64,000 bases of DNA from Nitrosococcus halophilus Nc 4 (lineage in GTDB: Bacteria > Pseudomonadota > Gammaproteobacteria > Nitrosococcales > Nitrosococcaceae): contig NC_013960.1 in assembly GCF_000024725.1 (NCBI RefSeq), positions 3,396,001-3,460,000 of the forward strand, written 5' to 3'. Shown piece after piece: positions 28,369 to 37,239 of the stretch. The notes under the pieces are model-generated. The model was not told where the DNA came from, did no database searches, and saw nothing but the letters and a program-made list of their open reading frames with translations. The stretch's first letter is position 1. Each line of letters begins with the position of its first letter. Both the position numbers and the translations under genes were made by a program.

Positions 28369-28791
28369 TCAAGCCAGCGTTGTTGGACCCGGGGGGTGTG
28401 TTTTTGGGGATCGTAGAACGTTTTTTTTTCGCGTGATCCGGTGCTTTTTCAGCCCTCGGTCCATGGCCGAGGTGCTTATCGTTTCGCCAAAGCGCACTTC
28501 AAATCGCTGACACAATTCCTGGAGCGTTAAATCGGGTTCGCACTGCAACACCTCGGTCAAATACTGGGCCCTCGGCTCATCAATCTTTGCCGGATGTCCC
28601 ACTCCTTCCCCGCGCTTGGGATGGACCGTCCCCGTCTCCCGAAGGCGCTTCAGAAAACCACTGACCGTGTTCTTCGACAGTTTAAATCGTGTCGCCAACT
28701 GACGAATCGAACCCTCTTTGTTCGCATAGGCTTCAATGACTTTTTGGCGTAGGTCCAATGAGTAAGGCGCAGGCATAACATTTAAACCCAT
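28369..28791 (-). CDS. IS630-family transposase, DNA-binding half (orfA)
   Basis: This frame has paired helix-turn-helix motifs (YSLDLRQKVIEAY, SIRQLATRFKLSKNTVSGFL) and a second winged region, LTLQELCQRFEVRFGETIS. They are the N-terminal domains of IS630 transposases. It ends shortly after the A9 tract at 28421-28429 (T9 on the plus strand). The start is probably Met6 (MPAPYSLDL). It does not include any catalytic residue. Confidence 0.85.
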   Translation of the reverse strand: MGLNVMPAPYSLDLRQKVIEAYANKEGSIRQLATRFKLSKNTVSGFLKRLRETGTVHPKRGEGVGHPAKIDEPRAQYLTEVLQCEPDLTLQELCQRFEVRFGETISTSAMDRGLKKHRITRKKNVLRSPKTHPPGPTTLA

Positions 28792-28854
28792 CTAATCTGG
28801 TTGAAAAAATAGATAACTCTAATATTGTGCCTAATAAAAACGGGAATTGCTATA

Positions 28855-29191
28855 ATGGGGATAACCGCAGAGCATTTGCTGGCAGATCGCAGATAGGATA
28901 GCGCCTCCTTGTCGAACAGACTAAAGACAAGCCATGGCGCTGGTCATTCTTCTGCGAAAAACCCGTAAGATACAACGAGTGTATAACTCAGATCCCTATC
29001 GGTGGGGATACTTCATTGAAAACGATTTTCTGCACATCAAGCAATGCCATGGTATTGCCACTCGCCATGGCAAAAATAGTGTTTCATTCCTCGCCGCCAT
29101 CCAAATTTTCTGTTTTGCAATCTGGTCTAATATCATACATGATAACACTATCTATAAAGCCCTAAATTTGAAATTAAAAATAGTAGATTAA
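28855..29191 (+). pseudogene. IS5-family transposase relic, right part
   Basis: Beyond the IS630 element the plus strand resumes with eroded AEHLLADR and then a readable frame VILLRKTRKIQRVYNSDPY, RWGYFIENDFLHIKQCHGI, ATRHGKNSVSFLAAIQIFC. This is the typical C-terminus of IS5-group transposases, including the catalytic Glu in IEN. Together with 27540-27804 it makes one ancient IS5 element split by IS630. Confidence 0.85.
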
Positions 29192-29553
29192 TTAAAAAAT
29201 TTCAATTGAGCCTATAGGCCACTTTGAATTTGCTTTAGCCTACCCACGGCTGAAGGACGCATGATGTTTTCCCGCCCGTTCATCTTTCTCTAACGATCCA
29301 CGCTGACCTCTATTCTCCTGATTGAAAAATTAATTCTTTTAAATAAGCCTCTTGTCATCATGGCGTAATGCGCCTAACTCCTACTCCTGCTTAACTGCTT
29401 CCAGATGTTTGCGTAGCGAGTGCCTATTAAAACCGCCAATAACATAAAACTTCTAGGCATAATAGGACGGTAAACAAATACCATTTTAAAAAATAGTAAA
29501 TGAAGTTAATGATAATCAAATTGCAAACTATTAGTATTCAATACTAGCATTAG
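29192..29553. other. Non-coding gap
   Basis: No gene, repeat or hairpin was recognised in these 360 bases between the IS5 relic and the second flippase gene. The end of the IS5 element probably lies within the first part. Confidence 0.4.
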
Positions 29554-31149
29554 TTAATCACTTCCAGATTTAAGAGATGCTTTCAAGATTGATGTATCTT
29601 TTTGACATGACCAAACACTTATGCGGTTTACGATATGAGTTTTTCCCCACAAACGATTTTCAACTGATCGAAGAATTTCCAAATCATTTGAACTCATACT
29701 TCTGGTTACTATTGGAGATAACAATGCTAAAAGCCCTATCAAGAAAAACAATAATAAATGTAAAAGTTCATTCATTATTACATAAGACAATTTTAAAATC
29801 ATAACACACAATATGCTAGCAAAAATTGTGAAAATCACAGGTTTTACATACTCTGCCCTAAAAGGATGAATACCAAATAATTTATATAAGTAAAAAGAAA
29901 CAAATATATTTGTAACTAAACGAGCAGCAGCAGTTCCCAATGCAGCTCCTAAAGCCCCATAGTATGGAACTAATACTAAGCAAAGGGTCATTATAGATAT
30001 CGCACCTAAAATAGTTGCAATAAATACGATACGGGTATTTCCGTAACTAATTAGTGTCATACCATTAGGGCCAAGCAAGCTATGGATAGCAAACCCAATT
30101 GTTAATACCCTTAATACATTTGCTGTATCATGGTATTTCTCACCAAAAAGGTATCCTACAATGAATTCTGCATCAGTCAAGAAATATAACAATAATGGCA
30201 GGGTAACAATAAAAGCCCATTTAGTTGTAGCTATATACAATAATTCTAGGGTATTACGATCTCCAAGAGACTTTCCTTCAACTATCTTGGTAGCTATCGG
30301 AAGGTATAAGAAAACCAATGCCGCTAGAGGAATGGGAATTATACTGACTAAACGCAATGGCGCATTAAAAAATGCCACTTCTTCTGCAGAAGCCAAATAC
30401 CCCAGAGTTAATGTCCCTCCCCATCCCATCAAGTTTGACATGAGGCTAGTACCTAACAGTGGCATAGAAAAAGATAAGAGTTGTAGGGAAAGTACTCCAC
30501 TAACTACAAGACGAAATCGGCTGATAAAATTATAACTCATATATAGAAGATATAGGCTTAAAACAACCCATATGGATCCAACATAGGCCCATAAAATCCA
30601 TTTAAATTCTAAGCTTAAAAAAATTATTGGCACCAGAAGTAGCATTCGGATTAAATTAGCGCCGATATCTGTAAATAAAACTTTTGCTTTTGGATTTTCT
30701 ATTCCGCGAAATATAGCTGTAAAAACCTCTACTAAAACGGTGGCTGGAATCATTAAAGAAAATATTTCTAATACTTGCTTTAATCCCGGCTTTTGAAAGT
30801 AATCTGCTAAATATGGTGCACAAAAATATAAAAAGGTTGCACATGAAAGACTTATCCAAAGAGAAATAAAAAGAGATGTACCTGCCACTGCACCTACCAA
30901 CTCGTTATTCTTTTTTCCATGATGCCTGGCAATAAATTGAGGTATACCCGTGCCAAGCCCAAGAATAGAAAAGAGTGCCAAAAGTGCTACTGATGTAAAC
31001 CCAAGGGATACTAATCCATATTCTTCTGGTGATAAAAAACGGATAATAATAATACCAGTAGCAAGGTGTAATAATTTAGCAAGGAGAGTACCTATTGAAA
31101 ACAGCACACCTCCTCGTACTACTCTTTTGAAACTATTCTCGGCGTTCAT
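29554..31149 (-). CDS. Wzx-type polysaccharide flippase 2
   Basis: The 531-residue protein has about 14 hydrophobic helices and N-terminal motifs of MOP-type flippases (GGVLFSIGTLLAKLLHLA, IIIRFLSPEEYGLVSLGF). A soluble C-terminal tail of about 50 residues follows the last helix. It should translocate lipid-linked repeat units. The ATG overlaps the stop of the sulfotransferase upstream (ATGA), so the two are translationally coupled. It differs clearly from flippase 1 at 10538-12052. Confidence 0.88.
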   Translation of the reverse strand: MNAENSFKRVVRGGVLFSIGTLLAKLLHLATGIIIIRFLSPEEYGLVSLGFTSVALLALFSILGLGTGIPQFIARHHGKKNNELVGAVAGTSLFISLWISLSCATFLYFCAPYLADYFQKPGLKQVLEIFSLMIPATVLVEVFTAIFRGIENPKAKVLFTDIGANLIRMLLLVPIIFLSLEFKWILWAYVGSIWVVLSLYLLYMSYNFISRFRLVVSGVLSLQLLSFSMPLLGTSLMSNLMGWGGTLTLGYLASAEEVAFFNAPLRLVSIIPIPLAALVFLYLPIATKIVEGKSLGDRNTLELLYIATTKWAFIVTLPLLLYFLTDAEFIVGYLFGEKYHDTANVLRVLTIGFAIHSLLGPNGMTLISYGNTRIVFIATILGAISIMTLCLVLVPYYGALGAALGTAAARLVTNIFVSFYLYKLFGIHPFRAEYVKPVIFTIFASILCVMILKLSYVIMNELLHLLLFFLIGLLALLSPIVTRSMSSNDLEILRSVENRLWGKTHIVNRISVWSCQKDTSILKASLKSGSD

Positions 31150-32051
31150 CCGTTTTCTTTTCCATCTTTTATTATATAGTTCCAGTGGCTTAAATCACGG
31201 TTTATAAACCTTGAAAGTCGGTTGTTCTCTTCTAAAAATAGCTCAGAAAGATGCTGATACATATAATCACTCAAACTCATTTTATGCTGATTTTTTTGAT
31301 TAAATCCAAGTAGCTTTTTACGTAGTTTATGGCGTAATTTTTTTTTAGGAATCAATAACCGTATAATTTTTTTTTCAGGACCATTCCCTTTTATGCGACG
31401 CAACAAAGTCATACTACGTGGTGCTGTCGCTTTATGAAATTGTTTATTTATATTTTGAGGTAAAAAATCCTGAGAAACTTCCAAAAAATTAAAAATTATT
31501 TTTAAACAGTCTAAAGTATTCTCTCTGAGATCTTCAGTTAACAAAAATAGCATTTTTGATCTATCAACATACATAAGAAATTTTTCAACTTGTCGCAAAT
31601 AGAATCCGCGATTTGTATAGCTATAATGTATGTTAGACATGATTCCTTGAGAAATACGACTTGGCTCTGCTGATATAGCCTCTTCAAACGTGAGCGGCTC
31701 CAGCCCACGCCTATAAGTCATTAAGTAGTGAGAAAATGCACGCTCAACAGGATTTCTAAATATAAAAATAAGCTTTAAACTACTAGGGTTAAAATGTTTT
31801 ATTATGCGCTCCAGAGCTTGTTCAATATACATATACTCTGGATCGACTTCTCCTACAGCTAGCTCATGATCCCAACCAGAGAAGTATTCTGCTTCATAGT
31901 AATGAATTCCCCTATTATAAAATCTTTCATGCACAAAAAATTTACTCTCTTTTTGAAATGGCAAGTAAATTTCTGGGTGTGCACGAAGATAATGATGTAG
32001 GGATGTAGTGCCTGATTTTTGTGCTCCGACAACAAAGAAATTTGGTAGCAT
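31146..32051 (-). CDS. PAPS-dependent sulfotransferase (EPS sulfotransferase 5)
   Basis: The 301-residue enzyme has a 5'-PAPS loop at the extreme N-terminus (FFVVGAQKSGTTSLHHYL) followed by PFQKESKFF. The 3'-PAPS site LIFIFRNPVERAFSHYL is near residue 98, and the C-terminal half is basic. Its last codons overlap the flippase start by 4 nt. It belongs to the same subgroup as the enzymes at 5970, 24213 and 25285, but with distinct sequence, so duplication would be old. Confidence 0.9.
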   Translation of the reverse strand: MLPNFFVVGAQKSGTTSLHHYLRAHPEIYLPFQKESKFFVHERFYNRGIHYYEAEYFSGWDHELAVGEVDPEYMYIEQALERIIKHFNPSSLKLIFIFRNPVERAFSHYLMTYRRGLEPLTFEEAISAEPSRISQGIMSNIHYSYTNRGFYLRQVEKFLMYVDRSKMLFLLTEDLRENTLDCLKIIFNFLEVSQDFLPQNINKQFHKATAPRSMTLLRRIKGNGPEKKIIRLLIPKKKLRHKLRKKLLGFNQKNQHKMSLSDYMYQHLSELFLEENNRLSRFINRDLSHWNYIIKDGKENG

Positions 32052-32104
32052 CTCTATTTCAATTCTCTAAAAATTATTTAAATATAATTTGATACAATCA
32101 CAGC

Positions 32105-32940
32105 ATGCATACAATTTTTTGTCCGAACGGCGATGGCCGAACGGGTTTATTCGCCTGCCGTTTGCGGTGCGGCCATGATAAGGCGCACCTGATAACGACC
32201 CGCCCTTTGTATCAATGTGCCAGCTGCCGCCACCAAGTCTCGGTGAGCGCCGGAACGATTTTTCATTCCACGAAGGTTCCCTTGAGGAAAGGGTTCTGGA
32301 CCATTAACTGGGTGGCCTCGGACAAAGGGGGGATTTCGCTCTTGCGTTTGTCCAAGTGATTCACTATCTCCTGGCCCACGGCCTACCGAATGCTACGCAA
32401 GTTGCGTACCGCCATGGGGCATCGCGATAGCCTCTATCAGTTGGGTGAGTGGTTGGAAACTTGATGAGGCCCTGGTCGGGGCCAATGTTCAGGAAAGCGG
32501 GGCCGGGGGGCCGAAGGACCCCCCCCATTTTCGTGGCTTATGAAGACCGGGGCGAGCGAGCGGGCTTTCTGGCCATGGAGGCAGTGAACCAGGTAGACCA
32601 CCCCCACGTGGCTGATTTGCCCAACGTCGACTGATGCCGCAGCACACTGTCTTTACCAATTCCTTGCCGGCCCTAGGCAGCTTGCAGGACTGCCAAATTC
32701 ACTGCCCACGGGTCACCCCGCCCGAGCAGGTCAGCCATTGGCTGCCCTGGGTCCATGTGGCTATCGCCAACCTCAAGCGATTTATCCTCGGAGCTGCCCA
32801 TAGGGTCTCCAAAGCTTATTTACAAAATAAATTTTGCTACCGCTTTAACCGCCGGTTTTGGGAACCCCAATTTCCCACCCGACTGCTCAATCTCTGTGTC
32901 GATCACGCCCCGATAACATTATCCTGTGCTGAAAATCCGC
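32105..32940 (+). pseudogene. IS1595-family transposase pseudogene
   Basis: Fragments in several plus-strand frames read as one IS1595 (ISXO2-like) transposase. They are a zinc ribbon (CRLRCGHDKAHLI...YQCASCRHQ), FHSTKVPLRKGFW, AYRMLRKLRTAMGHRDSLY, AGFLAMEAVNQVDHP and the C-terminal FNRRFWEPQFPTRLLNLC. Frameshifts and stops near 32360 and 32465 break it. Its C-terminus matches the small remnant at 4501-4605. It lies between the sulfotransferase 5 gene and a GT2 gene and splits what was probably one operon. Confidence 0.82.
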
Positions 32941-32954
32941 GAGAGGCGTTTTAT

Positions 32955-33893
32955 TTAATTAATAATTTCATAGACCGTATATTCCTTGAGTTCTTTAGCA
33001 TGGGTAAAAATTATTATTTCTCCAATAAGCCCAATTGCCATTACCTGTATACTAAAAACAATTAGTAGAGAAGAAAGAAGTAATGCTGGACGGTTGGCAA
33101 GACTCACTCCTAAAAAAAGGCGCTCTCCAACAATATAAAGGGTAGCAATTAATCCTATAAAAAATATCCCAAGCCCTAAAAGACCAAAAAATCGTAGAGG
33201 TTTTTTTGTAAATTTAATTAAGAAGAAAATGGTAAGGATATCTAGCAAAGTACGCAAATACGCGCTAGTGCTATAAATACGCCGGGAAATATCCCTATCT
33301 GACTGTGCTACATTTAACTCTACTACCTTAAAACCATATCTATCGGCTATAATAGGAAAAAAACGATGCAAATCCCCATATACATGAACTTCATTAATTA
33401 CATCTCTCTTAAAAGCCCTGACATTACATCCCGCATCATGAATCTGCAAATCAGACACGCCCTTTAAAAGTAGGTTAAACAACTTAGAGCGAATGCGATT
33501 AAACCCAGAATCTTTCCGCGGCCACCTTCTTCCTACTACCATGTCATGGCTATCCAGCGCTTTTATTAAATAAGGTATCTCACTAGCCTGAACTTGTTGG
33601 TATGCAGGTAAAGTCAGGATTATATCTCCCGAGGAATTATCAAATCCGATATTTAAAGCAGTAGTTTCGCTAAAGGATTTAGCAAGCTTAATTATTTTAA
33701 TTCTCTCGCCTTTTTTATTTAACTTTTTCAGATTTTCTAATACTTCATCAAAATGGCTATCTACTATATAAACAATCTCAAAGGCCATATTAGTAGCCTT
33801 TATATTTTGTTTGTAGTCGTAATAGATTTCTTCAATATTATCATATCTGTCTGTCACAGGAATTATTACCGATAACTCAATACGACTACTCAC
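32955..33893 (-). CDS. GT2 glycosyltransferase, membrane-anchored
   Basis: The 312-residue protein has a family 2 catalytic domain (LSVIIPVTDRYDNIEEIYYD, NIGFDNSSGDIILTL) and two C-terminal transmembrane helices near residues 235-258 and 270-300, as in DPM1/ArnC/GtrB-type transferases. In place of the DxD motif it reads LTLPAYQQ, so catalytic competence is doubtful. The start is a GTG sharing one base with the stop of the upstream GT2 gene (TAGTG), so the two paralogues are coupled. It may work as a partner subunit of its neighbour. Confidence 0.8.
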   Translation of the reverse strand: MSSRIELSVIIPVTDRYDNIEEIYYDYKQNIKATNMAFEIVYIVDSHFDEVLENLKKLNKKGERIKIIKLAKSFSETTALNIGFDNSSGDIILTLPAYQQVQASEIPYLIKALDSHDMVVGRRWPRKDSGFNRIRSKLFNLLLKGVSDLQIHDAGCNVRAFKRDVINEVHVYGDLHRFFPIIADRYGFKVVELNVAQSDRDISRRIYSTSAYLRTLLDILTIFFLIKFTKKPLRFFGLLGLGIFFIGLIATLYIVGERLFLGVSLANRPALLLSSLLIVFSIQVMAIGLIGEIIIFTHAKELKEYTVYEIIN

Positions 33894-34852
33894 TATCTTT
33901 TCTCCATTTCACTATTTCGTGACATTTCGTTGTCGGCATTTAAATTAGCAAATATTTCTATTTTTAGGTTACCTGTTCTATATACCAACTCCGCAAGAAC
34001 ACCCCAAAACAAAAGCACAATAGCAAGACCACCATACAAAATAGTCAAGCCCCAGAAGACAATGCTCTCTTGACCAAATTGTAAGGTATGAAATATTCCT
34101 GAAATAAAAGAAAAAAAGCTAACCAATGCTGCAACTGCAGCTATTAAGGAAAATGGAACTAATGGGCGTGGAAAAAAAGAAATTATTGTTTTTATGGTAA
34201 TTAAGTCAATTAATACTTTATATATTCGTGACAGTCCATATTTAGAAATCCCATATTGTCGTGCATGGTGATTTACTTTAATTTCAGCAACACTAACTCC
34301 AGCTAAAGAGGCTATGGCTGGTATAAACCGATGCATTTCTGAATAAAGAGGAATATTTTTTATTATATCCCCCCGATAAGCCTTAAGTGAACAACCGTTA
34401 TCTTTAATCCGAACTCCTGTAATCTTTCCTATAAGCCAATTCGCAACCTTAGAAGGTATTTTTCTTGTTAACAATTTATCTTGCCTTTTGTAGCGCCAAC
34501 CTACAACAATGTCATACCCTTCCTTGATCTTGCCTATAAAGTTGGGGATATCTGCAGGATCATTTTGTAAATCACCATCCATAGTAATCAATATTGTACC
34601 CTTGGCATGCTCAATCCCCGCAACCATGGCAGGTGTCTGACCATAATTTCGGCGGAATTTAATTACTCTCAAAAGCTGATTATTTTTTGCGAGTTCTTTT
34701 GCTAAAGAGTAAGTTTTATCACGACTACCATCGTCAATGAATAATATTTCATAATTTAAATTAAGAGGGTTTAGAGTGTTAACAAGTGCTTTATATAGAG
34801 GTATTACGCTATCCTCTTCGTTATAGAGGGGCACTATAACAGAAAGATCCAT
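33893..34852 (-). CDS. GT2 glycosyltransferase, polyprenyl-phosphate sugar synthase type
   Basis: The 319-residue enzyme has LSVIVPLYNEEDSVIPLYKA, the donor site LFIDDGSRDKT, MDGDLQNDPADI as the metal motif and RYKRQDKLLTRKIPS. Two C-terminal transmembrane helices follow. This is the GtrB/ArnC-like layout, which makes undecaprenyl-phosphate-linked monosaccharides. The GT39 protein encoded just upstream would be the natural user of such a donor. The downstream GT2 gene overlaps by one base. Confidence 0.88.
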   Translation of the reverse strand: MDLSVIVPLYNEEDSVIPLYKALVNTLNPLNLNYEILFIDDGSRDKTYSLAKELAKNNQLLRVIKFRRNYGQTPAMVAGIEHAKGTILITMDGDLQNDPADIPNFIGKIKEGYDIVVGWRYKRQDKLLTRKIPSKVANWLIGKITGVRIKDNGCSLKAYRGDIIKNIPLYSEMHRFIPAIASLAGVSVAEIKVNHHARQYGISKYGLSRIYKVLIDLITIKTIISFFPRPLVPFSLIAAVAALVSFFSFISGIFHTLQFGQESIVFWGLTILYGGLAIVLLFWGVLAELVYRTGNLKIEIFANLNADNEMSRNSEMEKR

Positions 34853-34952
34853 AAGTAGCTCTCCAACAAGAAAAGCTTTTATAAGAAAATAACCCTTATT
34901 TGGTCTCGATTCGTATATTCAAGAAGCATGCTAGTAGCTTAATTTTTAGCTC

Positions 34953-36386
34953 TCAGGGTATAGAAGAGATCTTTTTCGAGGAGTTCACCAGATATATTTC
35001 ATATCCTCTAACTGCATAGTCAATTCTTTGTTCATATTTACGCCACACTAATAAGGCATTATGCATTAGCCAGGATTCCAGTTCTTTAGTATAGGGAGCA
35101 CGAAAGGTTTCCAGAATAATCCACATGCGCTCTGCCTTCTCTGTATACAGTTGGAGCTCTTCTTTCCATGCCACTTTGCTAACGCGTGGACTGCCGGGCC
35201 TAGGTACCATATAGAATTTGCCTTCCGCATAATGTGTAAATTCCCAGGGAAAAGCCAAGACTATATCATTAGGGCGATAGGTTTTCTCCACAAATTCGAC
35301 TGCCTCCCGGACATCTAAGCTTTTCCTACCTGTATAGTGAGAAATCGTTTCAGGGAGTAAAAGAATAATTAGCATAATGGCAAATGCATAAGATGCTACT
35401 CCGTAATTTGATAGAGCTTGCCTTGCTTGCTCACACAAGTAGGCAGCAAGTATTAACAGTAAAGGAAAAGAATAAAACATATAAACAGATCGAGAGTTCA
35501 AGAAATTTGCACAGACAAGCACAAAGATGATAGGTATACCAATGCCCATCATAAAAAACAGTCCTTTAAACATGTCCTTTCGTAATAGAAAAAACATACC
35601 AAAGAACGCACTAACAGCAATAGGTAACTGTATATGCCTCGTAATCTGCAGGATCATTTCTCCCGCTCCATCACCCCAGGTTGCACCACCTGCACGTTCC
35701 ATACGGCTTACGGCAATCTGCCATAGAAATGACAACGAAATTAAGCCGGCTAGCGAACAAATTGCGATATGAGTGGCCGCAATTCGTCTTGAATAGCCGG
35801 CCTTTATCCCCTTTCTAGAAAACATAATAAGAAGAGAGAAGAGCGCACATGAGGCAGGCACCATAACCGAGGTCAGATGAAATGAAATAGCGGCTATATT
35901 AGCCAGTATTGCCCATACTAGATATCGCAGACTATCCGATCGTATCGCCTGATAGTAAAAATAATAAGAGAGAGAGCCAAATAAAAAAGCGCCTGTATAG
36001 AAACGGCTAAATTGTGAGTACCACAAATGCCAACTGCTAAAAATGATGAATAATGCCCCGAGCAGGGCCACATTACGGCCCAGTACATTCCGCCAGGTTA
36101 GATAGAAAATAGGAACACTCAATACGCCAAGCAACATAGCAGGTAAGCGGGCCGACCATTCGCTAACACCGAATAGATTAAAGCTACCTACCACCAAGGT
36201 ATAATAGGCTGGATTGATTAATGAAGTATACCGCTCATTTGCCGCGTGCACCGTAGAATACTCATCATGAACAAGAGGCCACTCTGATAAGCCATAGCTT
36301 CTAGTAACCAACGCAAAAAATGTTAGGGCTAGGAGTACTATCCAATCAAAGTTCTTTATCCTAACATCTTCCAATGTATTCCACAT
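34953..36386 (-). CDS. GT39-family (ArnT/PMT-like) membrane glycosyltransferase
   Basis: The 477-residue protein has about 11-12 transmembrane helices. The first periplasmic loop carries the acidic catalytic motif of this fold (WPLVHDEYSTVHAANERY). The segment FIIFSSWHLWYSQFSRFYT is also typical of the dolichyl-phosphate-mannose and ArnT-type transferases. These enzymes take sugars from a polyprenyl-phosphate donor in the periplasm. Pairing with the GtrB-like GT2 genes downstream suggests a module decorating the EPS or a lipid with a side-chain sugar. Confidence 0.85.
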   Translation of the reverse strand: MWNTLEDVRIKNFDWIVLLALTFFALVTRSYGLSEWPLVHDEYSTVHAANERYTSLINPAYYTLVVGSFNLFGVSEWSARLPAMLLGVLSVPIFYLTWRNVLGRNVALLGALFIIFSSWHLWYSQFSRFYTGAFLFGSLSYYFYYQAIRSDSLRYLVWAILANIAAISFHLTSVMVPASCALFSLLIMFSRKGIKAGYSRRIAATHIAICSLAGLISLSFLWQIAVSRMERAGGATWGDGAGEMILQITRHIQLPIAVSAFFGMFFLLRKDMFKGLFFMMGIGIPIIFVLVCANFLNSRSVYMFYSFPLLLILAAYLCEQARQALSNYGVASYAFAIMLIILLLPETISHYTGRKSLDVREAVEFVEKTYRPNDIVLAFPWEFTHYAEGKFYMVPRPGSPRVSKVAWKEELQLYTEKAERMWIILETFRAPYTKELESWLMHNALLVWRKYEQRIDYAVRGYEIYLVNSSKKISSIP

Positions 36387-36477
36387 GATGTATCCTCGAT
36401 GCTGTATCTTATATAATAAAAAGAAAACGTAGCCAAAATAGGATGGAATAAAAATGGTAGTTATTTATAGAAAAGCA

Positions 36478-37239
36478 TTAACTAGTCAAACGAAGCTCTT
36501 GGTAAATTTTATCTACATGCCTAATAAAACGACACCAGTTAAACGCATCAGCCGCATAAACACGTGCGGCTCTTCCTATCCGAATTGCGAGATTATCGTC
36601 CAGTAATACACGTGTAATGCCAGACGTGAACCCTTCTATAGTGGGATCAACTAATACAGCTCTTGTATCATCCAAAATTGTACGGTGAGCAGCAATATCA
36701 CTAGCAACAATTGGCCTACCCGATGCCATGTATTCCATAATTTTTAAGGGGGTATTGCTTCCATAAAGCCTAGGAGAAACCAATACATCAGCAAGTGCTA
36801 ATAAACAATTTACCTCTTCCCTTGGCAATCTGGGCATAATTCGGATCTGTGGACTTAGATCTTTTCTGGTGCACTGTCGAAAAGACCACTGTTCTTCTTC
36901 AGTTATGCCAATCAGGAAGAAAACAAGCTGAGGAAATTTTGATGTAATCCGCTGAGCGGCTTCAATAAGGTTATTGACACCTTGATACTTTGCAAATGAT
37001 CCAATATACATAACCACGCGGTTGGCATCGGATAGCTGCAACTTGCGCCGCATTTCTTTTATATATTCTAGAGCCGGTGTTTGTAAGGATATTGGAAAAA
37101 ACCATTCTGTGGTTCGTGCGCTAGGACATGATTTTTTTATATAAGTAGATAATCCAGCACTACATGCTATGTAATCTACATAAGAAAAAAGCTGTTTTTC
37201 TAAATATCTAAGTATTTTTTGACAAATCTTATTGCTAAA
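36478..37239 (-). pseudogene. GT4 glycosyltransferase, C-terminal part (frameshifted)
   Basis: This frame holds the nucleotide-sugar-binding domain: VMYIGSFAKYQGVNNLIEA, DVLVSPRLYGSNTPLKIMEYMASGRPIVASDI with the E-x7-type region, and a C-terminal helix. Open reading extends upstream of the first ATG (37053) to about 37239 with sensible sequence (QKILRYLEKQLFSYVDYIAC). That sequence continues the N-terminal half at 37200-37694 in the other frame. One missing base at the nine-base homopolymer 37237-37245 explains the break. Confidence 0.8.

Larger units (their letters stand above)
27805..28854 (-). mobile_element. IS630-family insertion sequence nested in an IS5 relic
   Basis: The left end reads TATAGCTGTTCTCATTT and the right end, on the other strand, TATAGCAATTCCCGTTT. 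These are terminal inverted repeats of about 30 bp with matching TTAGG-ACA further in. TA dinucleotides at both edges fit the IS630/Tc1 TA target duplication. Two open frames on the minus strand encode the transposase. The IS5 relic continues on both sides, proving insertion into an older transposon. Confidence 0.88.
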
